This document shows positions 16,771 to 25,486 of a stretch of 64,000 nucleotides of DNA, in pieces; within the stretch, counting starts at the first letter, position 1; the number at the start of each line of letters is the position of its first letter. Both the position numbers and the translations under genes were made by a program. Under the pieces are notes generated by a model. The model saw nothing but the letters and a program-made list of their open reading frames with translations, searched no databases and was not told the DNA's origin. Source of the DNA: Hyphomicrobiaceae bacterium. Lineage in GTDB: Bacteria > Pseudomonadota > Alphaproteobacteria > Rhizobiales > Hyphomicrobiaceae. The DNA lies in contig JAURWC010000084.1 of assembly GCA_030655135.1 (NCBI GenBank), positions 248,001-312,000 of the forward strand, in the 5' to 3' direction.

Positions 16771-19149
16771 ATGGTGGACTTCGCCCTGGAATTTGTAGTG
16801 GGCGGGGTTCGCGTGGCCGACGTCAATCAAACGGATACCTCCGGCAGCGCCGTAGGCGACGCCGGGCCATTGCCTGCAGCGTCGCCTGGACAATCTGCCG
16901 AGAGCAGCAATTTGCTAGGGTTGTTCGCCGCCCAGTGGCCGACGATCGTAAGCTCGGTCGCGCTCACTGGCCTTTTCGCTATCGCCGTCGGTGCGACGGG
17001 AAGCGCTCTTACGACGATCGCGATCGTAAACGGCATTCTCGTTCTGGCTGTCGCTCTGCTGTCGTTTCCCTATTCGCGCCGTGAAACGCACGACCGGAAG
17101 ATGGAGCAGTTGCAGGACCTGCAATGGGCGATCAGCGAAAACGAGGCACGCTACCGCGGCCTGCTGGACGAGCAATCGGAACTCATTCTCCGCCGCGACA
17201 GCTCCGATCGCTTGACCTTCATCAATCGCGCCTTCGCCCGCACGTTCGATCTCGATCCTGCTGAGGCCCTGGGCACCACTTTTCGCCCGACCATTATCGA
17301 TAGCGACGGTAACGCCGCCATCGAACTGACGGGCCAACTCTACCGCCGCCGCAGCGTGGAGCTGGTCGTCACCAGCTCCGGGACGCGATGGATCGAGTGG
17401 GATGAACATGCCGTCCCCGGCAACACCAGCACGCCAGAGATCCAGAGCATCGGCCGCGACGTCACGACGGAACGGCTGGCGGCGCAGGAACTGAGCCGCG
17501 CCCGCGATCAGGCCGAGTCTGCGAACCGCGCCAAGTCGCGCTTTCTGGCTTCGATGAGTCATGAAATCCGCACGCCGATGAACGGTATCCTGGGCATGGC
17601 GGGGCTGCTGATCGACACGGAGCAAACTTCTGAACAGCAAACCTACACCAAGGCCATCGACCAATCGGCGCGCAACCTCGTTGCCCTGATCGACGAGATC
17701 CTGGATTTTTCCAAGATCGAAGCCGGCAAGCTGGTGCTTGCCACCGCGCCATTCTCGATCTCCGCCACGGTGCAAGCCGTCGTCGAACTGTTCGCCGCCA
17801 GCGCACAGCAAAAGGATCTGCAGATCGCCTGGTATGCTGATAGCGACGCCGACAGCACGCTGCTGGGCGACCAGGCCCGCGTCCGCCAAATCGTTCTCAA
17901 TCTCGTCTCGAACGCGGTGAAGTTCACCGACAGCGGCGGCATCATCGTCAAGGTAAGACGCGCCGGCCGCATGACGCGCATTGATGTCGAAGATACCGGA
18001 ATAGGCCTGTCGCAGACCGACCGGCAAAACCTGTTCGTAGAATTTGAACAGGCGGAATCCGCCATCCGCCGCCAGCACGGCGGCACCGGCCTCGGCCTGG
18101 CGATCTCGAAGAAGCTGGCACGCGCCATGGGCGGCGATATCTCGATCACTTCAACGCCCGGCAACGGCTCTGCCTTTAGCGTCAACCTGGACCTGCCGGT
18201 GCTTGCAGCAACCAGCATCGTCAAGGAACATGAGCCGACCAAGCCACTGCGCGTGCTATTGGCGTTCGATAAGGCCATCGAGCGCTTTGCAATGCTGAAG
18301 GCCCTGAACGCCCGCAACGTTTACGTCGAAGAAGTTGCCTTCGCCTCCGCCGAGCTGCATTTGGAACACGCCGCCCGCATCGGCCAGCCGTTCGATCGCA
18401 TCATTGTCGACCTCGACGTCGATCCCACGCGCGCTGGCCAGCTGCTGCAACGGACTGTGGCTCTCGCAGTGCCCCGCGGCTTCGATGCCGCCAACGTCCG
18501 CGGCCTCGTCCTTGTCAGTGTCCTGTCCCGCCGCAATCTGGCTAGCTTCCGCAGCGAAGGCTTCGACGCCTATCTGGTGCGCCCTGTCCGCCCAGGCGCC
18601 TTGCTCGAGCACTTGGGCGCCATTCCCTCCCAGCAAGCCGCCGCGATCGATCACACCGATGGCCGGCCAAACGCCCTCCCGTTCGGCGCCGCGATGGCAC
18701 CTTACGTCGCCAATCAGACCAAGCCCAACATCCTCGTGGCCGAGGACAACGGCATCAACGCTTTGCTCGCAACCCGCGTCCTGGAGAAATGCGGTTGCCA
18801 GGTCACTCTCGTCGTCAACGGCCGCGAGGCTGTTGAGGCCGCCGCACGCTCCTTGCAGCCGGGCGCCGATCGATACGACGTCATATTCATGGACATCTTC
18901 ATGCCGGAGCTTGATGGTCTGGAAGCCGCCGGCGAGATCAACCGCCTGTTCACCGCTAGCCGCGGCTGCACGCCGCCCCCGATTGTCGCCCTCACGGCCA
19001 ATGCCTTCGCCGAAGACCGCGAACGCTATCTTGCCGCCGGCATGGACGATTATCTGGCGAAACCCTTCGACCTAGCCGCACTGCAAGCCGTATTGGCCCG
19101 CTGGCTCGGCCGCGAGGAAGATCCAGCCGAACGCCTCCCCGCCGCCTGA
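16771..19149 (+). CDS. Membrane hybrid histidine kinase (PAS-HisKA-HATPase-REC-REC)
   Basis: 792 residues. Two membrane helices lie at about residues 58-75 and 80-99 with almost no periplasmic loop, so sensing is probably cytoplasmic, through the PAS domain (~123-236). The phospho-acceptor is His264 in SMSHEIRTPMNG; the kinase domain has the N box (NLVSNAVKF), the G1 box DTGIGLS and G2 GGTGLGLAIS. A degenerate receiver-like segment (~505-635) is followed by a proper receiver (~665-785) with the acidic pair AEDN, phospho-site FMDIFMPELDG and KP(F). No Hpt domain or response regulator is adjacent. The start is uncertain: GTG 16813 is an alternative. The ligand is unknown. Confidence 0.85.
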   Translation: MVDFALEFVVGGVRVADVNQTDTSGSAVGDAGPLPAASPGQSAESSNLLGLFAAQWPTIVSSVALTGLFAIAVGATGSALTTIAIVNGILVLAVALLSFPYSRRETHDRKMEQLQDLQWAISENEARYRGLLDEQSELILRRDSSDRLTFINRAFARTFDLDPAEALGTTFRPTIIDSDGNAAIELTGQLYRRRSVELVVTSSGTRWIEWDEHAVPGNTSTPEIQSIGRDVTTERLAAQELSRARDQAESANRAKSRFLASMSHEIRTPMNGILGMAGLLIDTEQTSEQQTYTKAIDQSARNLVALIDEILDFSKIEAGKLVLATAPFSISATVQAVVELFAASAQQKDLQIAWYADSDADSTLLGDQARVRQIVLNLVSNAVKFTDSGGIIVKVRRAGRMTRIDVEDTGIGLSQTDRQNLFVEFEQAESAIRRQHGGTGLGLAISKKLARAMGGDISITSTPGNGSAFSVNLDLPVLAATSIVKEHEPTKPLRVLLAFDKAIERFAMLKALNARNVYVEEVAFASAELHLEHAARIGQPFDRIIVDLDVDPTRAGQLLQRTVALAVPRGFDAANVRGLVLVSVLSRRNLASFRSEGFDAYLVRPVRPGALLEHLGAIPSQQAAAIDHTDGRPNALPFGAAMAPYVANQTKPNILVAEDNGINALLATRVLEKCGCQVTLVVNGREAVEAAARSLQPGADRYDVIFMDIFMPELDGLEAAGEINRLFTASRGCTPPPIVALTANAFAEDRERYLAAGMDDYLAKPFDLAALQAVLARWLGREEDPAERLPAA

Positions 19150-19337
19150 CGCCGGCTGCCGCGCCTTTCCTCCCCGCAGGACAGTCGCAAAATTGTCTCG
19201 GAATCATGATTAGTTCCGTCTGCCGGCTCACTGCGTCTCCATCCGATGCTATGACGCCGCCAAGCCGCGCGTGCAGCCATCAGGGACCATCTCGCATGCG
19301 CCGCTATTTGAGAGAACAGCCCGCACAGGGGGGAACT

Positions 19338-20351
19338 ATGAAGGCTGCTGCGCGCCGTTTCGCAGGCCAGTTGAAACGCCGGGCTCTCAAGCCCGAGGCT
19401 CGAGGTCTCCTCGCGCTGGCCGCGTTGAACGTTCGCATGGCCGAGGCCGCCACCCTGCCATTCAAGCGTCGCAGCCAGCCGAAAATTTATGGCGCCATCG
19501 GCGATCTACGCGTGCAACTTGCCAAGTCGCGCAGTGACATCCAGCAAGCCCAGCGGCTGCGCTACGAAGTCTTCTACGAAGAGCGCAACGCCGTTCCTGG
19601 TGTGCTTGCCGGCATGCGCCGGCTGGATCAAGATCCCTACGATTCCCTCTGCGACCACCTGCTCGTCGTCGACACGGCGCAGCCCGGCAGCGACGCCGAC
19701 GCCTGGACGAACCGCCGCCGCCCCAAAGTCGTGGGCACCTATCGTGTCCTGCGACAGGAGATGGCACAGCGCCGCCACGGCTTCTACACGCAGAGCGAAT
19801 ACGACATCGCGCCGCTTCTCGCTGCCAAGTCGCCGCGCTACCGCTTCATGGAACTCGGCCGCTCCTGCGTTCTGAAACCGTACCGCACGAAGCGATCCGT
19901 CGAACTGCTGTGGCACGGCTTGTGGACGTACATCCGCGAACACAAAGTCGATGTCATGATCGGCTGCGCCAGCTTCGAGGGCACGGACCCGCAAGCGCAC
20001 GCCATGGCGTTGAGCTTCCTCTATCACCACGCGCTTGCCACGCCGGAATGGCGCTGCCGCGCGCACAGCCATCTCCACGTGCCGATGAACTTGATCCCAA
20101 AGGATCGAATCGACACCAAGGCCGCCCTCAAGGTGCTGCCGCCGCTCATCAAGGGCTATTTGCGCCTCGGCGCCATGGTCGGAGACGGCGCCGTCATCGA
20201 CCGGCAGTTCAACACCACCGACGTCATGGTCATCCTACCGGTGGAAAAGATTGACCCGCGATATTTCGAGCATTTTGGCGCACCGGACGAAACCAAGAGC
20301 CGCGTTGCCCTGGATGCGCGCGATCCCTCCATCAAAGATACCGTCAACTAA
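19338..20351 (+). CDS. OlsB-type GNAT N-acyltransferase (ornithine lipid synthesis)
   Basis: 337 residues from ATG 19338, preceded by GGGGGGAA; the frame is open further upstream without a good site. The core (QAQRLRYEVFYEE, then YDSLCDHLLVVD, VVGTYRVLRQEMA, FMELGRSCVLKPYR, IGCASFEGTDPQAHAMALSFLYHHAL) is diagnostic of the OlsB/PlsC-like GNAT acyltransferases. OlsB transfers a 3-hydroxyacyl group from ACP to ornithine, making lyso-ornithine lipid at the inner membrane; OlsA then completes it, and no olsA is seen here. The last base of its stop codon is the first base of the repeat at 20351. Confidence 0.8.
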   Translation: MKAAARRFAGQLKRRALKPEARGLLALAALNVRMAEAATLPFKRRSQPKIYGAIGDLRVQLAKSRSDIQQAQRLRYEVFYEERNAVPGVLAGMRRLDQDPYDSLCDHLLVVDTAQPGSDADAWTNRRRPKVVGTYRVLRQEMAQRRHGFYTQSEYDIAPLLAAKSPRYRFMELGRSCVLKPYRTKRSVELLWHGLWTYIREHKVDVMIGCASFEGTDPQAHAMALSFLYHHALATPEWRCRAHSHLHVPMNLIPKDRIDTKAALKVLPPLIKGYLRLGAMVGDGAVIDRQFNTTDVMVILPVEKIDPRYFEHFGAPDETKSRVALDARDPSIKDTVN

Positions 20352-20436
20352 GGGTCAGACCTCGGTCTGCCCCTGTCCACAACAGCAATGTGATCGATCA
20401 ATGCTCCACAACAGCGTCTGACCGAGGTCAGACCCT
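20351..20436. repeat. Paired palindromic repeat (REP/BIME-like), copy B
   Basis: Left unit 20351-20374 has arms GGGTCAGACC and GGTCTGCCCC (one substitution from the copy-A arm). Right unit 20414-20436 is inverted and has the inner palindrome GTCTGACC-GA-GGTCAGAC. A 39-nt spacer separates them. The left unit starts on the last base of the olsB stop codon; mutL begins 103 bp beyond the right unit. Confidence 0.75.
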
Positions 20437-20538
20437 AGATCCTGAAGCTGCCGCAATGCTTGGGACAAACTGGCCGTCCGCCGCCGTCGGATGACCCGAA
20501 TCGGGCTACTCCAGACGCGAGGAGTTCAGTGTCCGAAA

Positions 20539-22344
20539 ATGACCGCGCACATCCGCCAGCTACCTGCTGAAACCGTCAATCGCATCGCTGCCGGCGAAGT
20601 GATCGAGCGGCCGGCTAGCGTCGTCAAGGAACTGGTCGAGAATGCCATCGACGCCGGCGCGCGCGAGATCGACATCGTCACGGTCGCCGGCGGCCTGTCC
20701 CTCATCCGCGTCACAGACGACGGCCACGGCATGGACCGGGCCAACCTCAATCTCGCCGTCGAGCGCCACGCCACCTCGAAACTGCCGGCCGACGACTTGC
20801 TCGACATCCGCTCTCTCGGCTTTCGCGGCGAAGCACTGCCGTCGATCGGCTCGGTCGGCTACCTGTCGATCGCCTCGTGCCAGCACGGCGCGCGCGACGG
20901 CCTCGAAGTCATCGTCGATCGCGGCAGCAAGCAGCCGATCAAGCCTGCAGCGCTCAATGCCGGCTCTCGCGTCGAAGTGCGCGATCTGTTTTCCGCCACG
21001 CCCGCGCGCCTCAAGTTCCTGAAGTCCGAACGCTCCGAGAACATGGCCGTATCGGAAGTGGTGAAGCGCCTGGCGATGGCGCACCCCGAAGTCGGCTTCG
21101 CCTTGACGACGGGCGAACGCACGGGGCTGCGCCTACCGCGTGCTGATCTCAGCGGCGATGGGTTATTGCAGCGCCTGGGCCGCATCATGGGCCGCGAATT
21201 CATGGCGGATGCGTTGCCTATCGACGGCGAACGCGACGGCATCCGCGTGTCGGGCTTCGCAGGGCTGCCGACGCTGCACCGGCCTGATCCATCGCAGCAG
21301 TTCCTGTTCGTCAACACGCGGCCGGTGAAAGACAAGCTGTTGATCGGCGCTGTACGCGCAGCCTACGGCGACTTGATCCCCAAAGGCCGCTATCCGTTGC
21401 TCGCACTCTTCGTCGAGCTGTCCCCGCAGGAGGTGGACGTCAACGTTCACCCCGCCAAAGCCGAGGTGCGCTTCCGCGACGCCGGCCGTGTGCGGTCGTT
21501 GCTGATCGGCGCGCTGCGATTTGCCTTGGAGAACGCCGGCCACCGCGCAACGGCACGGGGTGGGACGCTGACGGTAGAAACCCTCGTCGCACGATCCGAG
21601 CCGCCCGCTGCGGCACCCTTTGCGTATCGTGCTACATCTCAGGCGGCCGCCAGTCACCTCCCGCGCGGCTTCTCCGACGCCATGCAGGCACCGTTTGCAG
21701 CCTTCGACGAACCCAGCGCGGATAGCTCGGCCGCTCAGGACGAGGTCGCACCTGACCTGCTCGATCATCCGCTGGGTGCCGCTCGCGCACAGCTGCACGA
21801 GACGTACATCGTCGCGCAGACGCGCGTGTCCGTCGTCATAGTCGACCAGCATGCCGCCCACGAGCGCCTCGTCTACGAACGCATGAAAAAGATGCTGAGC
21901 AACGGCGGCGTGGCGCGCCAGGGTCTGCTCATCCCCGCCATCGTCGACGTCGGCGACGAAGAAGCCGCAGCCCTGAACGACAAAGCCGATGAACTGGCTG
22001 AGCTGGGGCTTGTGCTGGAGGGTTTCGGCAACGGCGCCGTTGCCGTACGCGAAATGCCGGCCCTGCTCGGCGACACCGACATCGAAGGCCTCGTCAAAGA
22101 TCTCGCCGCCGAAATCCTCGACAACGGCCAGGGCTTTGCGCTGCTGGACCGGCTGGAAGCCGTATGCTCGCGCATGGCCTGCCACGGCAGCGTTCGCGCC
22201 GGCCGCCGCCTGACACCGTCGGAGATGAATGCCCTGCTGCGCGAAATGGAAGCGACACCGTATTCCGGCCAGTGCAACCACGGCCGCCCTACTTACGTGG
22301 AACTCAAGCTCACGGACATCGAACGCCTGTTTGGTCGGCGCTAA
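20539..22344 (+). CDS. mutL: DNA mismatch repair protein MutL
   Basis: 601 residues from ATG 20539, the start that gives the family N-terminus (IRQLPAETVNRIAAGEVIERP). The GHKL ATPase motifs are clear: ELVENAIDAGA, DDGHGM and SLGFRGEAL. After a variable linker (~residues 350-410) comes the C-terminal dimerisation domain with DQHAAHERLVYE, which fits the DQHA(x)2E(x)4E metal site of endonuclease-active MutL (absent in E. coli MutL), plus GQCNHGRPT. It links MutS mismatch recognition to strand incision. The nearest good ribosome site (GAGGAG at 20519-20524) is 14 bp away, longer than usual. Confidence 0.95.
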   Translation: MTAHIRQLPAETVNRIAAGEVIERPASVVKELVENAIDAGAREIDIVTVAGGLSLIRVTDDGHGMDRANLNLAVERHATSKLPADDLLDIRSLGFRGEALPSIGSVGYLSIASCQHGARDGLEVIVDRGSKQPIKPAALNAGSRVEVRDLFSATPARLKFLKSERSENMAVSEVVKRLAMAHPEVGFALTTGERTGLRLPRADLSGDGLLQRLGRIMGREFMADALPIDGERDGIRVSGFAGLPTLHRPDPSQQFLFVNTRPVKDKLLIGAVRAAYGDLIPKGRYPLLALFVELSPQEVDVNVHPAKAEVRFRDAGRVRSLLIGALRFALENAGHRATARGGTLTVETLVARSEPPAAAPFAYRATSQAAASHLPRGFSDAMQAPFAAFDEPSADSSAAQDEVAPDLLDHPLGAARAQLHETYIVAQTRVSVVIVDQHAAHERLVYERMKKMLSNGGVARQGLLIPAIVDVGDEEAAALNDKADELAELGLVLEGFGNGAVAVREMPALLGDTDIEGLVKDLAAEILDNGQGFALLDRLEAVCSRMACHGSVRAGRRLTPSEMNALLREMEATPYSGQCNHGRPTYVELKLTDIERLFGRR

Positions 22345-22347
22345 TCG

Positions 22348-22908
22348 TCAAATGTCGAAGCGCGCGAACACGACTTGCGTATCGCCGTACGCGCGCCGGT
22401 CAATCTCGGCGAAGCCTTGCGGCAGCCACACCGTTTCCGTCGCGCGCTCCTCCACCACCGCAATCGCGCCTGCCTTTAGCCAGCCACCCTCAATCAGCGC
22501 CTCCAGCGCCTTCTCTGCCAACCCCTGCCCATACGGCGGGTCGAGAAACGCCAGGTCGAACGGCTGGTGCGGTGCGGCCGGCCCGAGCGACGTCGCGTCG
22601 CGCCGGTAGATCTTCGTCACGCCCATCAGCCCCATCGCTTCGACGTTGCTGCGGATCAGCGCGCGTGCCTCCACCGCCTCCTCGACGAACAGGCAATACG
22701 CGGCCCCGCGTGACAGCGCCTCCAGGCCGAGTGCACCCGTCCCCGCAAACAAGTCAATGACGCGCGCACCCTCGACCTCGAGCCCTTCAACGCCGTGCAG
22801 CAGAATATTGAAGATCGACTCGCGCACGCGATCCGCCGTCGGCCGCAATCCGGCGTGCGACGGCGCCGCGATTGCACGCCCCCTGAAGCGGCCGCCGACG
22901 ATGCGCAT
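22348..22908 (-). CDS. rsmD: 16S rRNA (guanine(966)-N(2))-methyltransferase RsmD
   Basis: 186 residues. MRIVGGRFRGRAIAAP is the standard RsmD opening; the SAM-binding motif is VIDLFAGTGALGLEALSRGA and the catalytic N6/N2-methyltransferase motif is DPPY (FLDPPYGQG). It methylates G966 of 16S rRNA in the small subunit. The start codon directly abuts the rluB stop codon upstream on the minus strand, so the two rRNA-modification genes form an operon. It is convergent with mutL, with 3 bp between the stops. Confidence 0.95.
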   Translation of the reverse strand: MRIVGGRFRGRAIAAPSHAGLRPTADRVRESIFNILLHGVEGLEVEGARVIDLFAGTGALGLEALSRGAAYCLFVEEAVEARALIRSNVEAMGLMGVTKIYRRDATSLGPAAPHQPFDLAFLDPPYGQGLAEKALEALIEGGWLKAGAIAVVEERATETVWLPQGFAEIDRRAYGDTQVVFARFDI

Positions 22909-23862
22909 CTACGCGTCTCCGCCGCCGCGCTGCTGCTTTGACTTGGCAAAGCGTGCCTTGCGCTGTGCCTTCTCGTCCTCGATCGCCCCCGTCAGCCCAA
23001 ACTGTTCGGCAACCTTGGCACCCAACTGATCGGCCAAGACTTTGCGGCGCACATGCTCCGCTTTACCCGGCTTCAACTCCGCCAACTGAAACGGCCCAAA
23101 CGAGATGCGAATCAGCCGGTTCACTTCCAGGCCGAAGTGCGAGAGTACCTTGCGCACTTCGCGGTTCTTGCCCTCGCGGATGCCCACCGTGAGCCAGGCG
23201 TTGGCCCCCGAGACTTCGTCCAGCGTCGCCTCGACCGGTCCGTAGTGCACCCCTTCGATCACCACCCCGTCCTTGATCTTGTCCAGATCGGCCTGCGACA
23301 CCCGCCCGCGCGCCCGCACACGGTATCGCCTGAGCCAACCCGTCGACGGCAGTTCCAGATGCCGCGCCAGCTCGCCGTCGTTCGTCAACAGCAGCAAGCC
23401 TTCCGTGTTGAAGTCGAGCCGCCCGATCGACACGACGCGCGGCAAGTCGGCCGGCAGGTTGTCGAAAACGGTCGGACGCCCCTGCGGATCGTTGTTCGTC
23501 GTCACCTCGCCCTTCGGCTTGTAATACCGCCACAGCTGCGACGGCTCCGGCCGGCCCATGGGCTGCCCATCCACCACGACGCGGTCCTTCGGCCCCACCT
23601 CGAACGCCGGCGTTTTCAGCAGCGCCCCGTTGACGCTGACCCGCCCATCTGCAATCCAGCGTTCTGCGTCACGGCGCGAGCACAGCCCTGCCCGCGCCAT
23701 GGCCTTGGCAATGCGCATGCGTCCGTCATCGCGTTTGGCAGCGACAGCCGGAACGGGCTTGCCCTCGTGGCGAGCCGCTGGCTTATGCGGCTTGCTCTGC
23801 GCGGGCCGGACAGGCCGGCTGCTGGAACGCTCAGGTGGCTTGGTCGGCAGTTTCGGTTTCAA
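22909..23862 (-). CDS. rluB: 23S rRNA pseudouridine synthase, RluB/RsuA type
   Basis: 317 residues. The N-terminal ~45 residues are Lys/Pro/Arg-rich and probably disordered. An S4 RNA-binding domain follows (RIAKAMARAGLCSRRDAERWIADGRVSVNG), then the RsuA-family catalytic domain with SIGRLDFNTEGLLLLTNDG, whose Asp is the nucleophile, and GKNREVRKVLSHFGLEVNRLIRI. RluB-group enzymes modify U2605 of 23S rRNA; the exact site is inferred. The frame starts with TTG at 23862 (AAGAGA upstream); the first in-frame ATG, at 23718, would remove the basic tail. It is divergent from tadA with 23 bp between. Confidence 0.85.
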   Translation of the reverse strand: MKPKLPTKPPERSSSRPVRPAQSKPHKPAARHEGKPVPAVAAKRDDGRMRIAKAMARAGLCSRRDAERWIADGRVSVNGALLKTPAFEVGPKDRVVVDGQPMGRPEPSQLWRYYKPKGEVTTNNDPQGRPTVFDNLPADLPRVVSIGRLDFNTEGLLLLTNDGELARHLELPSTGWLRRYRVRARGRVSQADLDKIKDGVVIEGVHYGPVEATLDEVSGANAWLTVGIREGKNREVRKVLSHFGLEVNRLIRISFGPFQLAELKPGKAEHVRRKVLADQLGAKVAEQFGLTGAIEDEKAQRKARFAKSKQQRGGGDA

Positions 23863-23885
23863 GTGATGTCTCTTCGATTGGGTGA

Positions 23886-24359
23886 ATGGACGCCTTTATG
23901 ACAGCACCGGACAGGATCGGCCACATGGACGTGGCCCTCGCCGAGGCCCGCGCTGCCGCAGCCCGCGGCGAAGTGCCGATTGGGGCCGTCATCGTATCGC
24001 CGGACGGCGCTATTGTGGCCCAGGCCGGCAACCGCACGCGCGAACTGTCCGACCCCACCGCGCATGCCGAAATCCTCGCCATCCGTGCCGCATGCGCCGC
24101 GGCCAGTTCAGAACGTCTGCCAGGCCACGATCTCTACGTCACGCTAGAACCATGCCCAATGTGCGCGGCCGCCATCTCCTTCGCCCGCATCCGCCGCCTG
24201 TATTGGGGCGCCTCAGACCCGAAAGGCGGCGGCGTGGAAAACGGCCCACGCGTGTTCGCGCATCCCACGTGCCATCACGCGCCGGAGCTGTACGGCGGTT
24301 TGGCCGACCAGGATGCCGCCGATTTGCTACGCGGCTTCTTCACGGATCGCCGGAGCTGA
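23886..24359 (+). CDS. tadA: tRNA-specific adenosine deaminase
   Basis: 157 residues. It deaminates A34 of tRNA-Arg(ACG) to inosine. The zinc-dependent cytidine-deaminase fold has its HAEILAI (zinc His and catalytic Glu) and PCPMCAAAI (two zinc Cys) motifs. The length is typical. The start ATG 23886 is one of several close ATGs (also 23898); none has a strong ribosome site. The very short divergent spacer to rluB implies overlapping promoters. Confidence 0.93.
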   Translation: MDAFMTAPDRIGHMDVALAEARAAAARGEVPIGAVIVSPDGAIVAQAGNRTRELSDPTAHAEILAIRAACAAASSERLPGHDLYVTLEPCPMCAAAISFARIRRLYWGASDPKGGGVENGPRVFAHPTCHHAPELYGGLADQDAADLLRGFFTDRRS

Positions 24360-24370
24360 CTAACTGCAAT

Positions 24371-25339
24371 CTAACTCCGTCCCAACCTACGCTTGCGCCC
24401 GCGCTTTACCGAAGCCTCGGGCTGGGGCAGCGCGGCCGCCACGGGGGCAGCGACGGCCGCCAGCGTCTCGGCGCCAAGCACGCGTTTCAACTTCTGCCGC
24501 AGCGCGTCCTTGGCGGGCTGGGCCGCTTCCAGGATGCGATCGAGCTTGCGGAAATCCAGCACGTGAAACGCGTCGACTGCGACGTTGATGTAGATATGTG
24601 GCTGCAGCCACTTCAACTTCTCTCGCACGATTGAATGCTGCAGAATCTGCGACGACGCCACGATCGCCTCAATGGCACCCGGTGTGGACTTGTCCTCGGG
24701 CACGCGCTTGGCGCCGGACACATCGATTGCGACCGTCACATCGGCCTCGCCCATCACCAGGTCGAACGGCAGTGGATTGACGAGCCCGCCATCCATCAGC
24801 ACGTGCTCGCCGCTCAGGACTGGAGAGAAGATCACCGGCAGCGCCATGCTGGCGGCAATGGCCGGCAACAGCGCACCGCGGCTGAACACCACCTGCTCCT
24901 GCGTGAAGAAGTCGGACGCCACGACGCGCAACGGAATGTCGAGCTGAGCGAAATCCTTCGCCAGCCGAGACGGCATGACAAGTTCCAGCAGCGCCTCGGG
25001 CTTCAAGAGTGACGATCGGCGCGGCACCAGACCAAGCATCTTTTGCACCGGATCGCTGCGCGCGAGAAACAGCTGGCGCACGATGTCGAAGCGCTGGCGC
25101 AGGGCGTCTTCCGTAATGGCGCGGATTTCAGCAGCGGAAAGACCTGAAGCATACGCCGCGCCGAAAATGGCGCCGATCGACGTGCCCGCGATCAGCTTCG
25201 GCTTGATGCCGAGTTCGTCGAACACCTCCAGCATCAGGATGTGCGACAGGCCACGCGCGCCACCACCGCCCAGCGCCAATGCAATCGTCGGCGCCTTTAC
25301 CGGACGCCCGGCGGTCTTGCCGTCAGCAGATTTGGACAC
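24371..25339 (-). CDS. Patatin-like phospholipase (RssA-like)
   Basis: 322 residues from GTG 25339, chosen because GGAAG lies 8 bp upstream; a TTG at 25393 is the only longer start. The patatin catalytic elements are complete: oxyanion loop ALGGGGARG, nucleophile elbow GTSIG, and the Asp of the Ser-Asp dyad in DGGLVNPLP. There is no signal peptide or membrane helix, so it is cytoplasmic or peripheral. It probably hydrolyses acyl esters; the substrate is unknown. The C-terminal ~40 residues are Ala/Pro rich then basic. It is convergent with tadA. Confidence 0.85.
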   Translation of the reverse strand: MSKSADGKTAGRPVKAPTIALALGGGGARGLSHILMLEVFDELGIKPKLIAGTSIGAIFGAAYASGLSAAEIRAITEDALRQRFDIVRQLFLARSDPVQKMLGLVPRRSSLLKPEALLELVMPSRLAKDFAQLDIPLRVVASDFFTQEQVVFSRGALLPAIAASMALPVIFSPVLSGEHVLMDGGLVNPLPFDLVMGEADVTVAIDVSGAKRVPEDKSTPGAIEAIVASSQILQHSIVREKLKWLQPHIYINVAVDAFHVLDFRKLDRILEAAQPAKDALRQKLKRVLGAETLAAVAAPVAAALPQPEASVKRGRKRRLGRS

Positions 25340-25443
25340 CTGGTGTGCTTCCGGACGAAGGGTGAAACGGTTTTCCGAAAAGAAGCACGACAAGACAGGA
25401 AGCGCATCCCAGAAAACGGCGGCATCTGGGGAGTGTTTTCATG

Positions 25444-25474
25444 CGGCCGTGGCACCAGTGTGATGCCACGGCCG
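25444..25474 (-). terminator. Probable terminator after the 2-hydroxyacid dehydrogenase gene
   Basis: Perfect 11-bp stem CGGCCGTGGCA (25444-25454) with 25464-25474, 9-nt loop. It begins 13 bp downstream of the dehydrogenase stop on the minus strand. The tail is only weakly T-rich. Confidence 0.55.
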
Positions 25475-25486
25475 GGAGTCTTTGGT

